Of a stretch of DNA of 64,000 nt, positions 44,839 through 57,203 are shown one piece after another. The stretch is from Paramyrothecium sp. XJ0827 (Eukaryota > Ascomycota > Sordariomycetes > Hypocreales > Stachybotryaceae), in the NCBI GenBank assembly GCA_020881915.1, contig JAJFPB010000004.1, forward strand, positions 3,348,001 through 3,412,000, read 5' to 3'. The translations under genes and the position numbers were made by a program. Positions within the stretch are counted from its first letter, which is position 1. Each line of letters starts with the position of its first letter. The notes below the pieces were generated by a model, which saw only the letters and a program-made list of their open reading frames with translations, was not told the origin of the DNA and did not search any database.

Positions 44839-47800
44839 CTAAATCAGTGTTCGTTGGCGCGGATCCGTTAGGCTATAGGAACGTAGTTAGTTAAAGAATG
44901 CTCCTTAAATATTATCATCGAGCTCACCGAATAATCTTGACGTCCTTGTCAAGCCTAGCTCGCCCTTCAATGGCGTTTGGAGTGATGAGGATATACTGCC
45001 TCGAAACTGAACGTCGAGCGGCATCGACCTGGTACAATGTGTTAGCTGCGGCTCTCACCCAGAGGCGACACGAAAAAGACAGGAGACGTACCAGCATATT
45101 AGTGCTGATGGCTCTGTTGACGTTGTCCATGAAAACATCAAACTCATCCAAGCACCGGATAGGTGAACCAATTGCTTCCCACACCGACAGGAGCATGCAA
45201 ATCGACGAGAACGACTTTTCTCCTCCGGACAAAGTCTTCGTATTGCGGCCGGCGGAGCTTTTTCGCGTTTCGTCAGGCTCAATTTGTATGTTGACTTTCC
45301 TTGCCTGGTGGTCTAGGTCAATCTTGCCTCGGAAACCACGCTCGCTGAGGAGGTAATTGAACTGAATCCGGATACGAGCGCTGATTTGACGCTGGAATTG
45401 TCGCCAGAGATGCAGACGGTGCTCAATCGCTCGCTTGAGGGATGCTATGGTATCGTCCAAGTCCCGTGTCTGGTTCTTGACGTCGTCGTATCTTGTCTTG
45501 GCTTCGCTCGCGCGATCGTAGATCTGTTGATCGGTGGCACCCAATCGGGCTTCCCTCTGCGCCAGTTGGTCACGGATCTTCTTGTACTTTTGCTCAATAC
45601 TCTGGTATGACTCGTCGTCCGGGATGTGTACTCGATCCGGCGCCATCTCAGTGGCCTGCCTTGTGAAATCAACCACTTCCGCTGCCTTCTGATCACGTTT
45701 GACCTCGGCTCGCTTTCGCTCTGCCTTTTCGATGTCCGATCTTTCGTAGGCTTCATTCTTCTTCGACACGGCAATGCGTCTCATACTTTCATGAGATCTT
45801 ATCTTCTCATCAGCCTTGTTTACACGGTGTTGAAAGTCGTTGCGCTCTGCTCTCTGCGCATCCAGCTTCCGTTTCGCTTCTTCGACCTTGGCTATCAGGT
45901 CACGCTTCGCTAATCTCATGTTACCATACTGAGCCCCGACTTGGGCCTCCTCGGCTCGCAACGCTTCTAACTCGGCCCGCAGGACAACAAGCCGATCGTC
46001 AGCTCCTTCGAACGCGTCTAGCTCTGAAGAAACCCGTTCTATGTCGGCCTGTGTCCGTCGCAGGTCGTTCTCCAAAGTCTTGATCCTCTTCCGATTTGAC
46101 TTTAAGTCCGATTCGCAACTCTCGAGATCCTGCTTTGCCTGACGTTCCTCTTGATTCATATCTCTCAGCTCAAGACCTAGTTGCCGGAGGTGCTCTCTCT
46201 GGATGGCGATTTGGCGTGCTGCGTCCGACTGCATTCTGGGTCGCTGACCTGTTGGACGAATGGGGCTGGTACCTATGGTACCCATGCGATTGGTAATTCT
46301 TAATCCCTGGCCGCGCTTCCCTTTTCCGTCATGAAAGCAAATGCATGCGGCTACGTTACGGGGTGGACCATCATTGTCAATCATGATGCTCTCAGCTTCC
46401 GTACGTTCCTTGACGAGTATGATCTTCTCAATCTGATTGTTTATGATCAATTGAGACCGTATAAGCTCGTCATCAAACTCGAGAACTCGAAGAATGGTGT
46501 CAAGATGCGCTTCAGGTTCTTGATTTCTTGTGTCAATCCTGCCGCCGTAGGCGATGTAGATAGGTGGTGGTCTCTTCATGTTCATGCGGCGCATGAGACC
46601 AGAGAGCCGACCTTGATCCCGCTTGTTTCGGACTACGAAAGCGTTCAACGCTTCGCCGAGCGTCTTCTCGAGCAATCCAGACCATTCCGGCTTCAGGAGC
46701 TTGATGTGAGCACCCACAGGACCTAACGGCTTGTGTTCAAAACCTTTGTCGTCGTCAACAGCCTTGACAAGGGATGTTATCTCCCGGTCAAAGCCATCAT
46801 AGACCGATCCGGTGCTTCTTTCCAAATCCCGCACCTGTTGTTCTGCGAGGACAATTTCTTTGCGCTTCTGGTCTTTCACTTGTTGGTGTTGTTTCAATGC
46901 CTTATCCGCTTCCGCCAGGCTGTGTTGGAGGCTTGGTTTCTGTTGCTCCGTTTCGGCAATCTGATCTCGTATGTTTTTCTCCTTTGCTGTTGCTTCGGCC
47001 ATTTCAGCGTCCTTTTCGGCCCGAGCAGACCCAGTAGACTCTAGTAGGCGACGTTCTTCCTGTTGGATCTTCCGCTCGCAGGCATTGATGTCGTCTTTGA
47101 AGGTTTTCAGACGGATGTGTGCGTCTCTCTCCTCGCGTTGCAGGTCAGCCTGCTCCTTTCTGGCCGTGTTGAACACCTCCTCAGCCTCTGCGACCTTTTC
47201 CTCAAAGGTGACACGCTCATCATCGAGATTCGTCCGAGCAGTTTTCGCCCTTTCCAGCTTCTCCTCAACATCAATGAGGGCCTTACCCATTCGATCACAT
47301 TCCTCCTCGGCCTCAACAATGCGCTGATCGCGGGTCACCAAGTCTTCGTTCCGCGCGTCAAGCGCTCGTTCCTGCTCCACTACCTGAGACCAGACCATCT
47401 GGTTGCGGTAGTGCCTGGCCTTCTCGCGCAGACTTTGATTTTTCTGCGCCGTTTCTGCAAGCCTCTGAGCATCCTCCATTTCTTTCTTGACAAGCACAAT
47501 CTTTGATTCAAGATCGTCCCGGAGCAACAAAGTCTTGTCCAGAGTATCTTGCGACATTTTGTAGTCGTTGTCCAATTGCTCCAACTGGACACCGGAGACA
47601 AAGTATTTGTATTTCTGAGCTGGGGTTGCGGAGTTGAGGAATTGACGAGCATTATCTTGTGAGAGGACCGTCAGGGGGTTGCCCATCTGGAGGGCATACC
47701 ACTCAGAAATTTCGTCCACTTCCTGTTTCTTGGTTGATATGATTCGGCCGGTTGCGCTCTTGATCTTGAAACCACTCGCTCCTGATTTGGAGAAATGACG

Positions 47801-48501
47801 TTCAACGATGATGGATTCTCCGTAAATGTCGGGCGAATAGGCGTCGGAGCCCGCGTTCTTGATCTTGACGACGAGGCTGCCATGCTCCTGCCCCTCTTTG
47901 ACAAAGGACCTCAGACTGCCACCTCGGTTCGTATCGCTGGCTTTGCCTCCGAGACACAACGTAAGTGCCGTGAGGACCGCACTCTTGCCGCTTCCGTTTT
48001 CACCGACTATGAAGTTGATGAGGGGACCGAGCTCCACGTGCAAGCGCTCGTGGCACATGAAATTGCAGCAAGTGATGCTTTCGATGATGCCACTCTCCGC
48101 TACCATGTTATCGCCGAGCTGCGTAGGTCGGCGCAGGAGCTTCTGGGTAGCTTGCTGGTCGTCCCGCTCGGGATCCTGGAGGTGCCTGAAGCCAGCATCT
48201 CGCATGAGCTCGTACTGGGTTTGAGGAGGCGAATTCGGGGGTTGCGACTCGATTTCATCTTCGCTATCGGAGCTGGGCGGCGAGGCTGTGCGCTGGGGTG
48301 GTACGGGCGAGCCCTTGGAGCCATCGTAAGAGATTCGCGCTCTTTTAGACTGCGAAAGGATTAGCAAGTCATCAAACGATGCCCACGTCGCGCAGTCCCT
48401 ACAGTCGAACTATTTTGGAGTTTGGAGCGAGCCTCCTGTGCATCGACGACCTCTTCGTCCTCATCGTCCCTGGCGCGTCTCGATCGTTTGATGGGAGCCA
48501 T
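44839..48501 (-). CDS. SMC6: SMC6, structural maintenance of chromosomes
   Basis: Core ATPase arm of the Smc5/6 complex, which handles DNA repair, replication stress and sister-chromatid links. Exons 48501-48403, 48349-45092, 45028-44928 and 44872-44839 give 1163 residues. Walker A is GENGSGKS at about 148-155. A long coiled coil surrounds a hinge at about 530-730 (GPVGAHIKLLKPEWSGLLE, AFVVRNKRDQGRL). The signature LSGGEKSFSSICMLL is near residue 1072, and Walker B is CLDEFDVFMD. The start ATG 48501 gives a basic-acidic tail (MAPIKRSRRARDDEDEE). The third intron (45091-45029) is exactly 63 nt with no stop in frame. The last intron, with donor GTGAGC, leads to LTDPRQRTLI, a typical Smc6 end; without it the protein would stop at KIIR. 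Confidence 0.95.
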
Positions 48502-49251
48502 GGTCGCGCGCAAAGACGGCCTCGACACCTTTAAAGAATCACGAAACCACAGCCGCAGGGGTTTCTGCGATCAGAGCATGATAAATTTTCAGACGTGTTG
48601 GGTTATGATAGGTAGGCAGTGGTTGGCCTTCCTCGTCGCTGCCTTCTGTAAATTGATAGCCGATTATGCACGTAAAGGTAGTCCCCGCGAGACGCGACTT
48701 CAGACGTGTTTAATTGTGGGCTACCTCGCTGGAAATAATTGTACGTCTTTCAAGGCAGGCGAGGTAAGGTAAGGTACCTGAGGCGTGGTGCTAGGTACCT
48801 ACATACCACGCGGTGCAGGGTCTTAGCGGTCCCGATTAGCGCTGATGACGAGGCCCACAGGTAGCTGCACCCATAAGTACGGCCACTTCGGAGTTGGCGG
48901 GGTCGTGCTCCCCACCTCAGGGAACGGCAGGCATACTCAGATGAAGCTCTAAGAGTAAGGTAGACGTAGGTACTTTACTTGTAGGCTGCGATACCTCTTC
49001 AGAGATGAGACGCTAGTTCTTTCTTTTGCCTCGTCCACTTACAAAAGGCGATGCAGATATTTTCATGAGTTCTAGAAGCAGAGAAGCCAACAGACTTTTG
49101 CTTTCCTTCGGCTTGACCAGGAAAACGTGTCCTGTGGAAACTGCTTTTCGTCGTTTCCTTTCTTAAACAAAGAGCAGTATCTCCTCCACTACAAGAGATG
49201 TCGAGGACACCGGGCCTCAATCAGTAGGAGGATTTCACGGCATATATCATC
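48502..49251. promoter_or_regulatory. Divergent SMC6/ECD promoter region
   Basis: A 750-bp head-to-head spacer with a GGTAAGGTAAGGTACC island at 48762-48780 near its middle. No coding signal is seen. Confidence 0.5.
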
Positions 49252-51186
49252 ATGGCCGACCACCAGCACCCGGAGCAGGAGGGCCTTTTTGAGCGTCAGC
49301 TCACTGAAAACTCCGTGGAATATTATCTCTTCGTCTCTGGAGAGAATGCAAACGCCCGCAACCAGCTCGCAAGGCTTGAAGCCGTACGCCGAGCCGCACT
49401 GGAGCTGTGCCAGTCAGTAGCCAAGGACTATATCTGGCAGCGGGACGAGTTCAATCTCGAGCTCAAAACCGAGCAAGGTGAGAGCGTCTTGCCTGTTTTC
49501 TGGTCACACTCCTTGCTGACGCTCAACTAAGGTCTTACTTTTCTTTACGGCGTCACTGACTACGGCGACTCTGTTGAAGATGAGTGGCTGATTGTTTACT
49601 TGCTCCGACAGTTGAGCCAATCCCATTCAGACCTATGGATACGTGTTGCAGACGAAGACGGGGAATTCCTCCTGATCGAAGCAGCTAATGTGCTTCCGAA
49701 ATGGCTGAGCCCAGAAATCGATAGATACCGGGCCTGGATCCATGAGGGGAAGCTTCTCGTCATCCAATATGCCAAGGACGCCCCTGAATCATCATCCCCA
49801 CGTAATCTGTCATTGGTCGATGCTGTAAAAATCCTCCAGTCAAGGCCAGAAACGTTGATTCACTCTGCCTTTGTTGAGGCGGAGGCCTTCTACCGACTCG
49901 AAAAGTACCCGGCGCACATCAATGACTCCATGCACCACTCTTTGGTCACTATCCCGAGGAACCTGGCGCACATTTTGCACGCTCTACCTAAGTCTGTGGC
50001 ACCTGCCGTGGAGGCATTCTACTTGCGAGATGCCCTCTCGTTGAAACCCATTGTATCTTCATCCGCACCCTTGAACTTCCCCCCGTCAGATTTTGTTACC
50101 GTGAGTGTCCGTTTCAGCAAGGTTTTATTTGCACAGCTGCGCTCCCAACGATTCGACGCGCCGCCACGCTGGGAACAGGCTCTTCGCAGGGCTCAGGACA
50201 CGACAGGTTCGGAAAAAGCAGACAAGGATACCTCTAGATTAGAAATGGGTATGAAACTAACTTGCGGCTTCGAGATGCTCGCTAAGAAAGCTGAGAAGAG
50301 CAAGAGGCGGGTAGTAAGGGAAGTTGCCATCATGCTGGATGACTTACAGGAAGATGGGCAGGAAGCGTTGCCGAAGGACGAGGACATCCAAACCTGGCCG
50401 GAGCATGACCGCGACGATAGCGAGTCCTGGATGGATATCAACTATCAGGACTTCGAAGAGGAACTTGAAGGAAGAGGCCAGAAGAGGTCAAAGGATGGTC
50501 AAAAGGGGTTTGGTGATGACCGAACCCAAGCCGATCTACGCAAGATCGTGGCTCGCTTTGAAGCATTTATGAATGATGATACCGCAGGCCTTGACGGAGC
50601 TGAGTTGGATGACATGGATGTGGATGACGACACTGACGACGAGGAAAGCAGCGACGACGAGGACTATGAAGACAAGGAGGTGAGCTTCGATGAGGAGGAA
50701 TTCTCCAAAATGATGAGGGAAATGATGGGACTACCGTCACCAGAGCCAAAGCGCACAGGGAACACTAAAGCCACAGAGACCCCCGGCACCAGCGAGGCGG
50801 AAAGGACTGGTGCAGAGGATGACGCGGCGATCCAAGAACTTGCTGCTCAGATGGAATCCGAGTTGAGAGAGCAAGGGGCCCTGACATTGGATCCGCCATC
50901 AGAGACGAGCCGTCGGCTGAAAGGAAAGAGGGCCGAGGCAGCCTCGACATCACGGGCAAAGCCGGCGTCCGACGAACGCGACGAGGATAGTGACGGGGAC
51001 GAGCTCGATATTGACTACAATCTGGCCAAGAACCTGCTGGAAAGCTTCAAGAGCCAAGGCGGCATGGCCGGCCCGACTGGAAACTTGCTTGGGTTGATGG
51101 GCATCCAGCTTCCCAGGGATGAGGATGACGGCGAGGAAGAGCAGGAAGATGACGCACCTGGCCCGTCGCGGCGGAAGGCTCATTAA
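49252..51186 (+). CDS. ECD: Ecdysoneless/SGT1-family protein
   Basis: Homologue of Drosophila and human ecdysoneless (Pfam SGT1 family, not the Hsp90 co-chaperone Sgt1). Human ECD binds the R2TP complex and the spliceosomal Prp8 and is needed for pre-mRNA splicing. Exons 49252-49477 and 49532-51186 give 626 residues. Conserved blocks are NSVEYYLFVSGENAN, KDYIWQRDEFNLEL, then GVTDYGDSVEDEWLIVYLL and DGEFLLIEAANVLPKWLSPE. Residues from about 370 on are acidic and low-complexity with several Asp/Glu runs, as usual in this family. The C-terminus has DIDYNLAKNLLESFKSQGGM, a conserved short helix. It is convergent with TAN1 at 180 bp. Confidence 0.9.
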
Positions 51187-51366
51187 CCAGACTGAGCCTG
51201 CTAGTTGGTGTTGAACATAGAATACAAAACATCAGTCTCAAAGGGTTTATCTGGAAATATTGGGTATGATTGCCGTGAAGATCTACATCGAGCATTATCG
51301 ACGTAGAAGTCGTTCACATCAAACCCAACCCCTCGACCCCAAGCCTGCCAGCCCCTGAGTGTAAGC

Positions 51367-52683
51367 TCACGGCGCCGCCGGGGCGTCCCCGCCATTGCCG
51401 ACCTTCTCCGCCGCCTCCGCCTCTTCAGACGCGAGCTTGTACACCTCATTGATGTTGTACCGCTTCAGTGCCTCCCATTCTCGGGCGTCCACGACGGACA
51501 TGCCACAGTGATTCTAAGATGCTTTCCATCAGCCACAGTCATCGAAAATGTGCAGCAAACAAGCGAGCGCGTACCTGGAAGATTTCTATTAGGATGACCT
51601 TGTCGGGACTCGTCAGGTTGACTTTGTGCTTGGGGCTGATCAGGCCGGCCACCTTCTTGATCACAGCGTCCGAGCGGAATAGATCGTGATTGCGAATGTT
51701 GTGACGAATGGCATACTTTTTCGAAACCTTGTTAGCTCGGGACTACTCTGGCTTGTGCCGTAGTCATATACTTACGGTGAAGGTGGTTTCATGAGCCTGT
51801 CCGTTCTTCTCGTCCGGGTCACTGTCCTTCTTTGCGTCTTCCGCTTGCGGCTCGTCGCTGTCCGCCTCTGGGTTCAGCTCAAAGTACGGGGCAAGAATCG
51901 TCCGGGCCACTCGCGGAATGCCCTTCTCCGTGGCTTTGTCCGTGTCCAGGACGGGCACCAGTCGGTTGACGTATCTGACCTTCCTTGTCATGGGATCGCT
52001 GCACTTCCGCGCATCCTGGCATATCCTGAGTGCCAGCCTGTCAGGCTCCACCGGCTTCATGGTCTTCATGAAGAACAGGCATTCGATGCCCGTCGACACG
52101 GGCGTGAAAGTCTGCCGAATCTTGGGCTTCTGCGAGGATCGCATGCCCTGGAGTTCCTGCTCGATGGACTGCTCAATGTCCTCGTTTTCTTCCTTATCTG
52201 CCTCTTCCTCGGCCTTTTCCTCGGATGTGGGAATGCCATATAATTCCTTGCCATACTGCAGGGGCACAGCTGTTAGCTATTGACACGCAAAGCTCCAGCC
52301 CCAGCCCTGGCTGAAGTCCATGCTACGAGAATGGGACGACGGAGACATACTGCTTCGCAGAGATCCTTAAACTCGCGGACGGCCTTGAACTTCATACCCT
52401 TGGCAAAGGTGACCCAGATGCCTTCATCACCAACATTGAATGTCGTGCCCATCTCGACCTTACCAGCCAACTTGGCTTGCTGATGAGGGGTCCTCCATCT
52501 GCCAGCACTACCACCCTGCAGAGAGTACCGTCAATTTACTTTCTTGAAGCTCCGAGGATATGAACGCTGCAATGACAGAGTCGGCACCATCTATGACCGA
52601 GCACATACCTTACTTCTCTTGGCGGATGGGGCACCATGGGAACCTCCTTGGCTTTGCTTCCGTTTACTATTGCCCTCGGCCAT
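51367..52683 (-). CDS. TAN1: tRNA acetylation adaptor Tan1 (THUMP domain)
   Basis: RNA-binding partner of the acetyltransferase Kre33/NAT10 that directs N4-acetylation of cytidine 12 in serine and leucine tRNAs. Exons 52683-52609, 52515-52351, 52255-51776, 51715-51575 and 51513-51367 give 335 residues. The N-terminus is basic (MAEGNSKRKQSQ). A segment starting KVEMGTTFNVGDEGIWVTF precedes an acidic helix, then GIECLFFMKTM. The THUMP core ends with YAIRHNIRNHDLFRSDAVIK and KVNLTSPDKVILIEIFQ, the family's best-conserved stretch, continuing NHCGMSVV after the last intron. The C-terminus is Ala/Glu-rich. All four introns have GT-AG ends. It is tandem with the PDC gene and convergent with ECD. Confidence 0.93.
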
Positions 52684-53157
52684 GATGATAAGAGCTCGAT
52701 TTTTGGCCAGCTTTGCACTCTATTAGTTCACAGAATTACTGACCAGAGGTCGAGGAGGATGTGAAAATACCAATACACCCTGCGAGGACTTGGAGCTTAA
52801 ATTGGCTTAGTCAGCATTGCTGAACGACTTTCAGAAGGACGTCGCCTGGTCCCTTTCAGCTGTGTCCGCAGCAAGCAAGCAATTGATCAAAACTACCTAA
52901 GTCAAACGGTGTTTATGTGATGGATACAGAATTTATTGGTAATTATAAGAGAAAGGTAGTGCAGTCGTTCAGAAACGTTTAATCACCTGTTAAGCACCCA
53001 ATTGACCCAGAGTCACCGACTGCCTCCTCCAGCTTTTTCCGGCAACAGTCAAAGAGCAGCCGCCTTTAACTAACCCCCAATGACTGAAGAATACTCGAAT
53101 GGGACCGGATATGTCCAATTAATCAAATACAAAACCCCCAAACTCTTCCCATTAAAA
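52684..53157. other. TAN1 promoter and PDC 3' region
   Basis: A 474-bp spacer between tandem minus-strand genes. It contains the TAN1 promoter and the PDC 3' UTR, AT-rich near 52900-53000. Nothing else is seen. Confidence 0.6.
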
Positions 53158-55050
53158 TTATTCCTTCCGAGCATTCACCTTGGCACTGGCTGCCGCCGTC
53201 TTGACCAATGCCCGAGGCGCATCTTCCTTGGGCATGTGAAGCTCAACGAACTGAAGACCCTTCGCCGCGTTGAAGTCGGCGTTTTTAAGCAGAGAATTCA
53301 CTTCATCCTTTGTCTTGACGACATGTTTCTTGGCCTTATCACCTCCACCAAAGGCATCGACAAGGCCTTTGTAGTTCCAGGGGTTGATGTCGTTGTAGGC
53401 AGCCTCCATGCCATGAATGTGCCGCTCAATGGTGAAGCCTTCGTTACAAATGACGAAGCTGCTGCCCGTTAGCATCAAGCTATACATGTTGCATAACTCG
53501 CAAATTGTACTCACATGATGGGCTTCAAGTCGTGTCGTATCATGGTGCTGACTTCTTGAGCTGTCAATTGGAAGGATCCGTCTCCTACGAACAGCACGGT
53601 TCTGCGATCGCTGTTGGCGTCCTTGGCCGCGAGAGCAGCACCTTGACATGCGCCTACCGACCAGCCAATACTACCCCATAGCACTTGGCTGAGCGCAGTC
53701 ACACCAGCAGGGAATTTGGTGTCCCATATGCCGAAGTTGGCAGTGCCCGTTTCAGTGACGACAATGTCATTCTGCTTCAAGAACTCTCCAACGCGTGGCC
53801 AGAACCATGCTTGAGTGATGGTCGGAGAACCATCGTCGAACCTGGCCACTTCATTTTCGACCGTAGGGCTCGGCTGGGCTGCCAGCTCGTCTGGTTTCAC
53901 CTGTGCAATGAGTTTTTGCAGCACGCCCTTCATTCTAACGCCCGGGTACGTCGAGTATTTGACCACACAATGATCGCTGTGCAGGTCGATTGATTTCAGC
54001 TGCGATGTGCGATATGAGAAGCCGGCAGTGTTGAAGTCGCTCTGGCAAAGAGTCAGCTAACTGTGCATTTACCAAAGTTAAAGGAATTGAAATTCACCTT
54101 GAGACCGCCGATTGCGAAAACTAGGTCAGACGATTCTACGATATCCTTGACTTTCGTCGGGTGGGAGCCATCTCCAGCATAGACACCACCGTAAGAGGGA
54201 TGATCCTCGTTGACGGCACTTTTACCCATTGGTGTCACGAAAACGGGTAGTTTGGTCTTTTCAATCAGCTTGTGGACCTCGTCAAGCACGCGGTAACGGA
54301 TTGCACACGCATCGATTAGAAGCACCGGATTCTTGGCAGCCTTGAGATACTTTAGGACAACGTCGACAACGTAGTCCTCCGCTTCAGGATCATTGCTGGG
54401 CTCAGAAAGATCGATAGGCGTATCGAGGTTGGCACCCTCGATCTTGGTTTGAACCATGTCTGTAGGTAGCATGATGTAGACAGGCCGGGACTTGACCCAG
54501 CATTGCTGGAGTGCATGGTCAATCTGACCGGCAATTTCAGATGGCTTGTTGAGCTTCGCAACGTCAACGGAGATTTCAGAGCTCATGTTGGCGAAGACGT
54601 TAAAGTCGCCGTTGCCCAGGGTGTGGTGAAGAAGCATGCCGTCCCGCTGCGAGATGGTTGATGGACAGCCGACAATGTGGACGACGGGAATCCTCTCTGA
54701 GAACGCGCCGGCCACGCCGTTGATGGCGGACAGCTCACCAACACCAAACGTGGTGATGAGGGCGGCTATCTTGTTGACTCGAGCGTAGCCATCGGCGGCG
54801 TAAGCTGTGGGTTGTGTCAACGGCCTGCCACATGCTATGGATTCAACATGTCATGCTGCTTACCGGCGTTCAACTCGTTCACGCTGCCGACCCATTTCAG
54901 TCCCGCGTTTGGCAGATAGTCGAGGGCCACGAGGTTGAAGTCTCCAGGGACTCCATGGACGGAGCGGACACCGACCTCGTGAAGGCGGCGGAATAAGTAT
55001 TCAACAACGTCCACGGGTCGCTTGAGATTCTTAACACGAATGTCGGCCAT
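53158..55050 (-). CDS. PDC1: Pyruvate decarboxylase (thiamine diphosphate enzyme)
   Basis: Cytosolic enzyme that converts pyruvate to acetaldehyde and carbon dioxide, feeding fermentation and cytosolic acetate. Exons 55050-54864, 54804-54098, 54041-53515 and 53458-53158 give 573 residues. The N-terminal domain has [20 protein letters not shown], the catalytic glutamate E59 in NELNA, and the active-site His pair in [12 protein letters not shown]. The cofactor-binding motif begins [20 protein letters not shown] and ends [16 protein letters not shown]; the last intron splits it, and splicing gives KPIIFVICNEG. The family is certain; the close indolepyruvate decarboxylases are the only realistic alternative and are less likely in a fungus. 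The C-terminus is Lys/Ala-rich. Confidence 0.94.
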
Positions 55051-56234
55051 GGTTGCTAGCCGCGGGAGGAGTACTCAGAACTGTAAAAAAGGGAACTTGT
55101 ATCTGGAATTTGCACAGCAGCGCAATCTCATGCAACAGATGAGGTTGTTGCTCGCTCAGTCGCCGAGTGGCAGCACGGGCGAGAAAGTAAGTTTCGATTC
55201 CAGCCCGAGTGGTATGGGTCGGTTGTTCTTTCCTCTAGTACACGCCAGCAGACAGAGCTACGATTTGAACCAGGTTGAAGCACGTAAGAGAGATCAATGA
55301 CAAGTTATTGATTGACAGAAACTCCTTTGGAGAATACAAGCGGCATCTACTCGATTTATTACGAGGTATGATGGCAATGGCCCCTCTTTTAAGCTGTATG
55401 GCCCGACCTCTGCCCGCTTCGCTGGACCCGAAGCTTCCATGGAGACTAAGAAAGGTGCTGGCAACAGCTCACTTCACTACCTTATCTTACGTAGTGCACT
55501 TTTCCAAGCAGGCCGAACCACCTACGTAATGGATGTTGCCGGGAAGTCTCCAGGCTGGGCTGCCAGTTTGTTCTGTTAAGTGGAGCACCGCTGGAGGGAG
55601 ACCCACCTGAGCTGCCGGCCAGCTCCCGGCCGAGAAGCCGAGAACGGCCCGAAGGCACTCCCGCGGAGCGCCAACGATGCGCATGCGCGCCAAACTGACA
55701 TTAGGCTTGACACTATCAAAAAGGCTTCGAGCCTCAAAACCTAGTCTACGTCTTTTTGTGCGAAGGGAGCATAACTCGCAAGCTTATGATCGCGATTGGC
55801 TCACGGGAATTTCGCTTAACCATAGTCTAGACATTGTCTTCTTTCGTCCAACAGCACAGCATGATGGCCAGAGCAACCCCTGCCGCTCGAAAAGGACCTG
55901 TAACTGCACAAGTTGATGGGAGATTGCATTAGGGTGGCGGCATCACGCCTCTTTCATCTATGGCGTGATCCCAACGTCACCATCGATCTATGCCTTCTAT
56001 CCACCCTCCGCTGGCTGGAAACTTGCACAATCGCGTCCGGCCGTCTCTACCACTCGAACGACGGCAAGGGTTGGAGCCTTGCCTATGGCCCCTCCTTAAC
56101 GCCGGAAACCAAAAGGAAGGGAAAGGAGAGGTATCTAATAGCTACTAGTACAAACACGACCACTCGTACACGTGAAGATTTGACGGCCACGTCTCCCAGG
56201 CCACATCTCACAGGCGGCAGCGAACCACGGTCCG
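55051..56234. other. PDC promoter and ERV1 3' region
   Basis: A 1.2-kb spacer between minus-strand genes. The PDC leader occupies the left side. Short frames on both strands are unrecognised. No repeat island lies here. Confidence 0.55.
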
Positions 56235-56865
56235 TCAGTCGCACCGCCCATCCTTCCAACCCGTCCGCCACCGCTCCTCCCAGCGCGAGCAGTCAAAGAT
56301 GGGCTTGCCCAGCTTCCGGTTGACGTCGTTGTGGGCGCCGCACAGCCACATGCCGAACTCGCCTCGCCCGCCGACCCGCGGCGCGTCGCGCCGGATGTAG
56401 GCCTGGAAGTCCTCGGCGCACACCCAGCAAGGGTACAGCCGGGAGAACAGACCAACGAAGCTCAGCATGTCCGACCGCTGCTCCGGCGACGGGTGCTCCG
56501 GGTACGACGCCGCCATCGTGTGCAGCAGTGTCCAGCTGCTGCGGCCGAGAGCCTCGACATCCGGTGGGCATTCGGTGGCTGGCTCGCTCGGAGGAGGGGC
56601 GGTGGTTGAAGCGGTGGTTGCTGTCGCTGCTGTTTTCTTTTTCGGGAACCCTTTCATCATGGCCTGCCAATCTTTAGACGAAGTACAGGTGCGACATCTG
56701 TAAGCATTCTTGTTAGTACCAGAACCAGAACACGAGTTTCGGATGGCTGTGAACTCACGGCTTCCCGTCCTTATCCAGAACCACGCCTTTCGGCACTGCC
56801 GGGCCAGCGGAAGCCGCAACGGTAAGACCGCTGGCGATATCGGGCTCCCTGGCGTCGTCTGCCAT
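56235..56865 (-). CDS. ERV1: Mitochondrial FAD-linked sulfhydryl oxidase Erv1
   Basis: Intermembrane-space oxidase that reoxidises Mia40 and passes electrons to cytochrome c, driving disulfide formation in imported proteins. Exons 56865-56759 and 56697-56235 give 189 residues. The shuttle disulfide CRTC is at 37-40, just after the splice junction. A Thr/Ala-rich linker follows, and the FAD domain begins near residue 84 with LGRSSWTLLHTMAASYP. The active-site motif is YPCWVCAEDF (CWVC 126-129), and the structural disulfide C155...C172 has the CX16C spacing, around GAHNDVNRKLGKP, which contacts FAD. Every required cysteine is present. ATG 56865 gives a short neutral N-terminus without a presequence, as expected for this protein. 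Confidence 0.95.
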
Positions 56866-57203
56866 GCTTGCAATCCCAGGAGTGGTTTATGGGCGGTTTT
56901 CACGGAGGGCGATTAAGTGATTGGAAAGAAAACAAGAAATTTGTAAGCTATCACGACGGGCGAGTCGGCCGAGTGATCCGTTCGGAGCCTAGAAAAAAAG
57001 GACCTTATCGATAAGTGGTTGAGGACCCCTCCGTGACGCCATGCCGCTCCGCTCCATCCCACGTCCGTCCCACCCAAGCTGTTCCGGGCCATCGCCTTCA
57101 CATGCAAAGTCCAAAGGACCAGCTCTACTACCATTCACCAGGGTGCGCAGCTCCCAATCCGCAGTTTTGATACCCTCTAGCATAAGCTTGAAGCCTTTGG
57201 GCC
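56866..57203. promoter_or_regulatory. Bidirectional ERV1/HEM4 promoter with TTATCGATAA
   Basis: A 338-bp head-to-head spacer. It contains the ten-base palindrome TTATCGATAA at 57005-57014, that is two abutting GATA cores, lying 140 bp from the ERV1 start and 190 bp from the HEM4 start. A shared promoter is inferred from distance. Confidence 0.5.
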
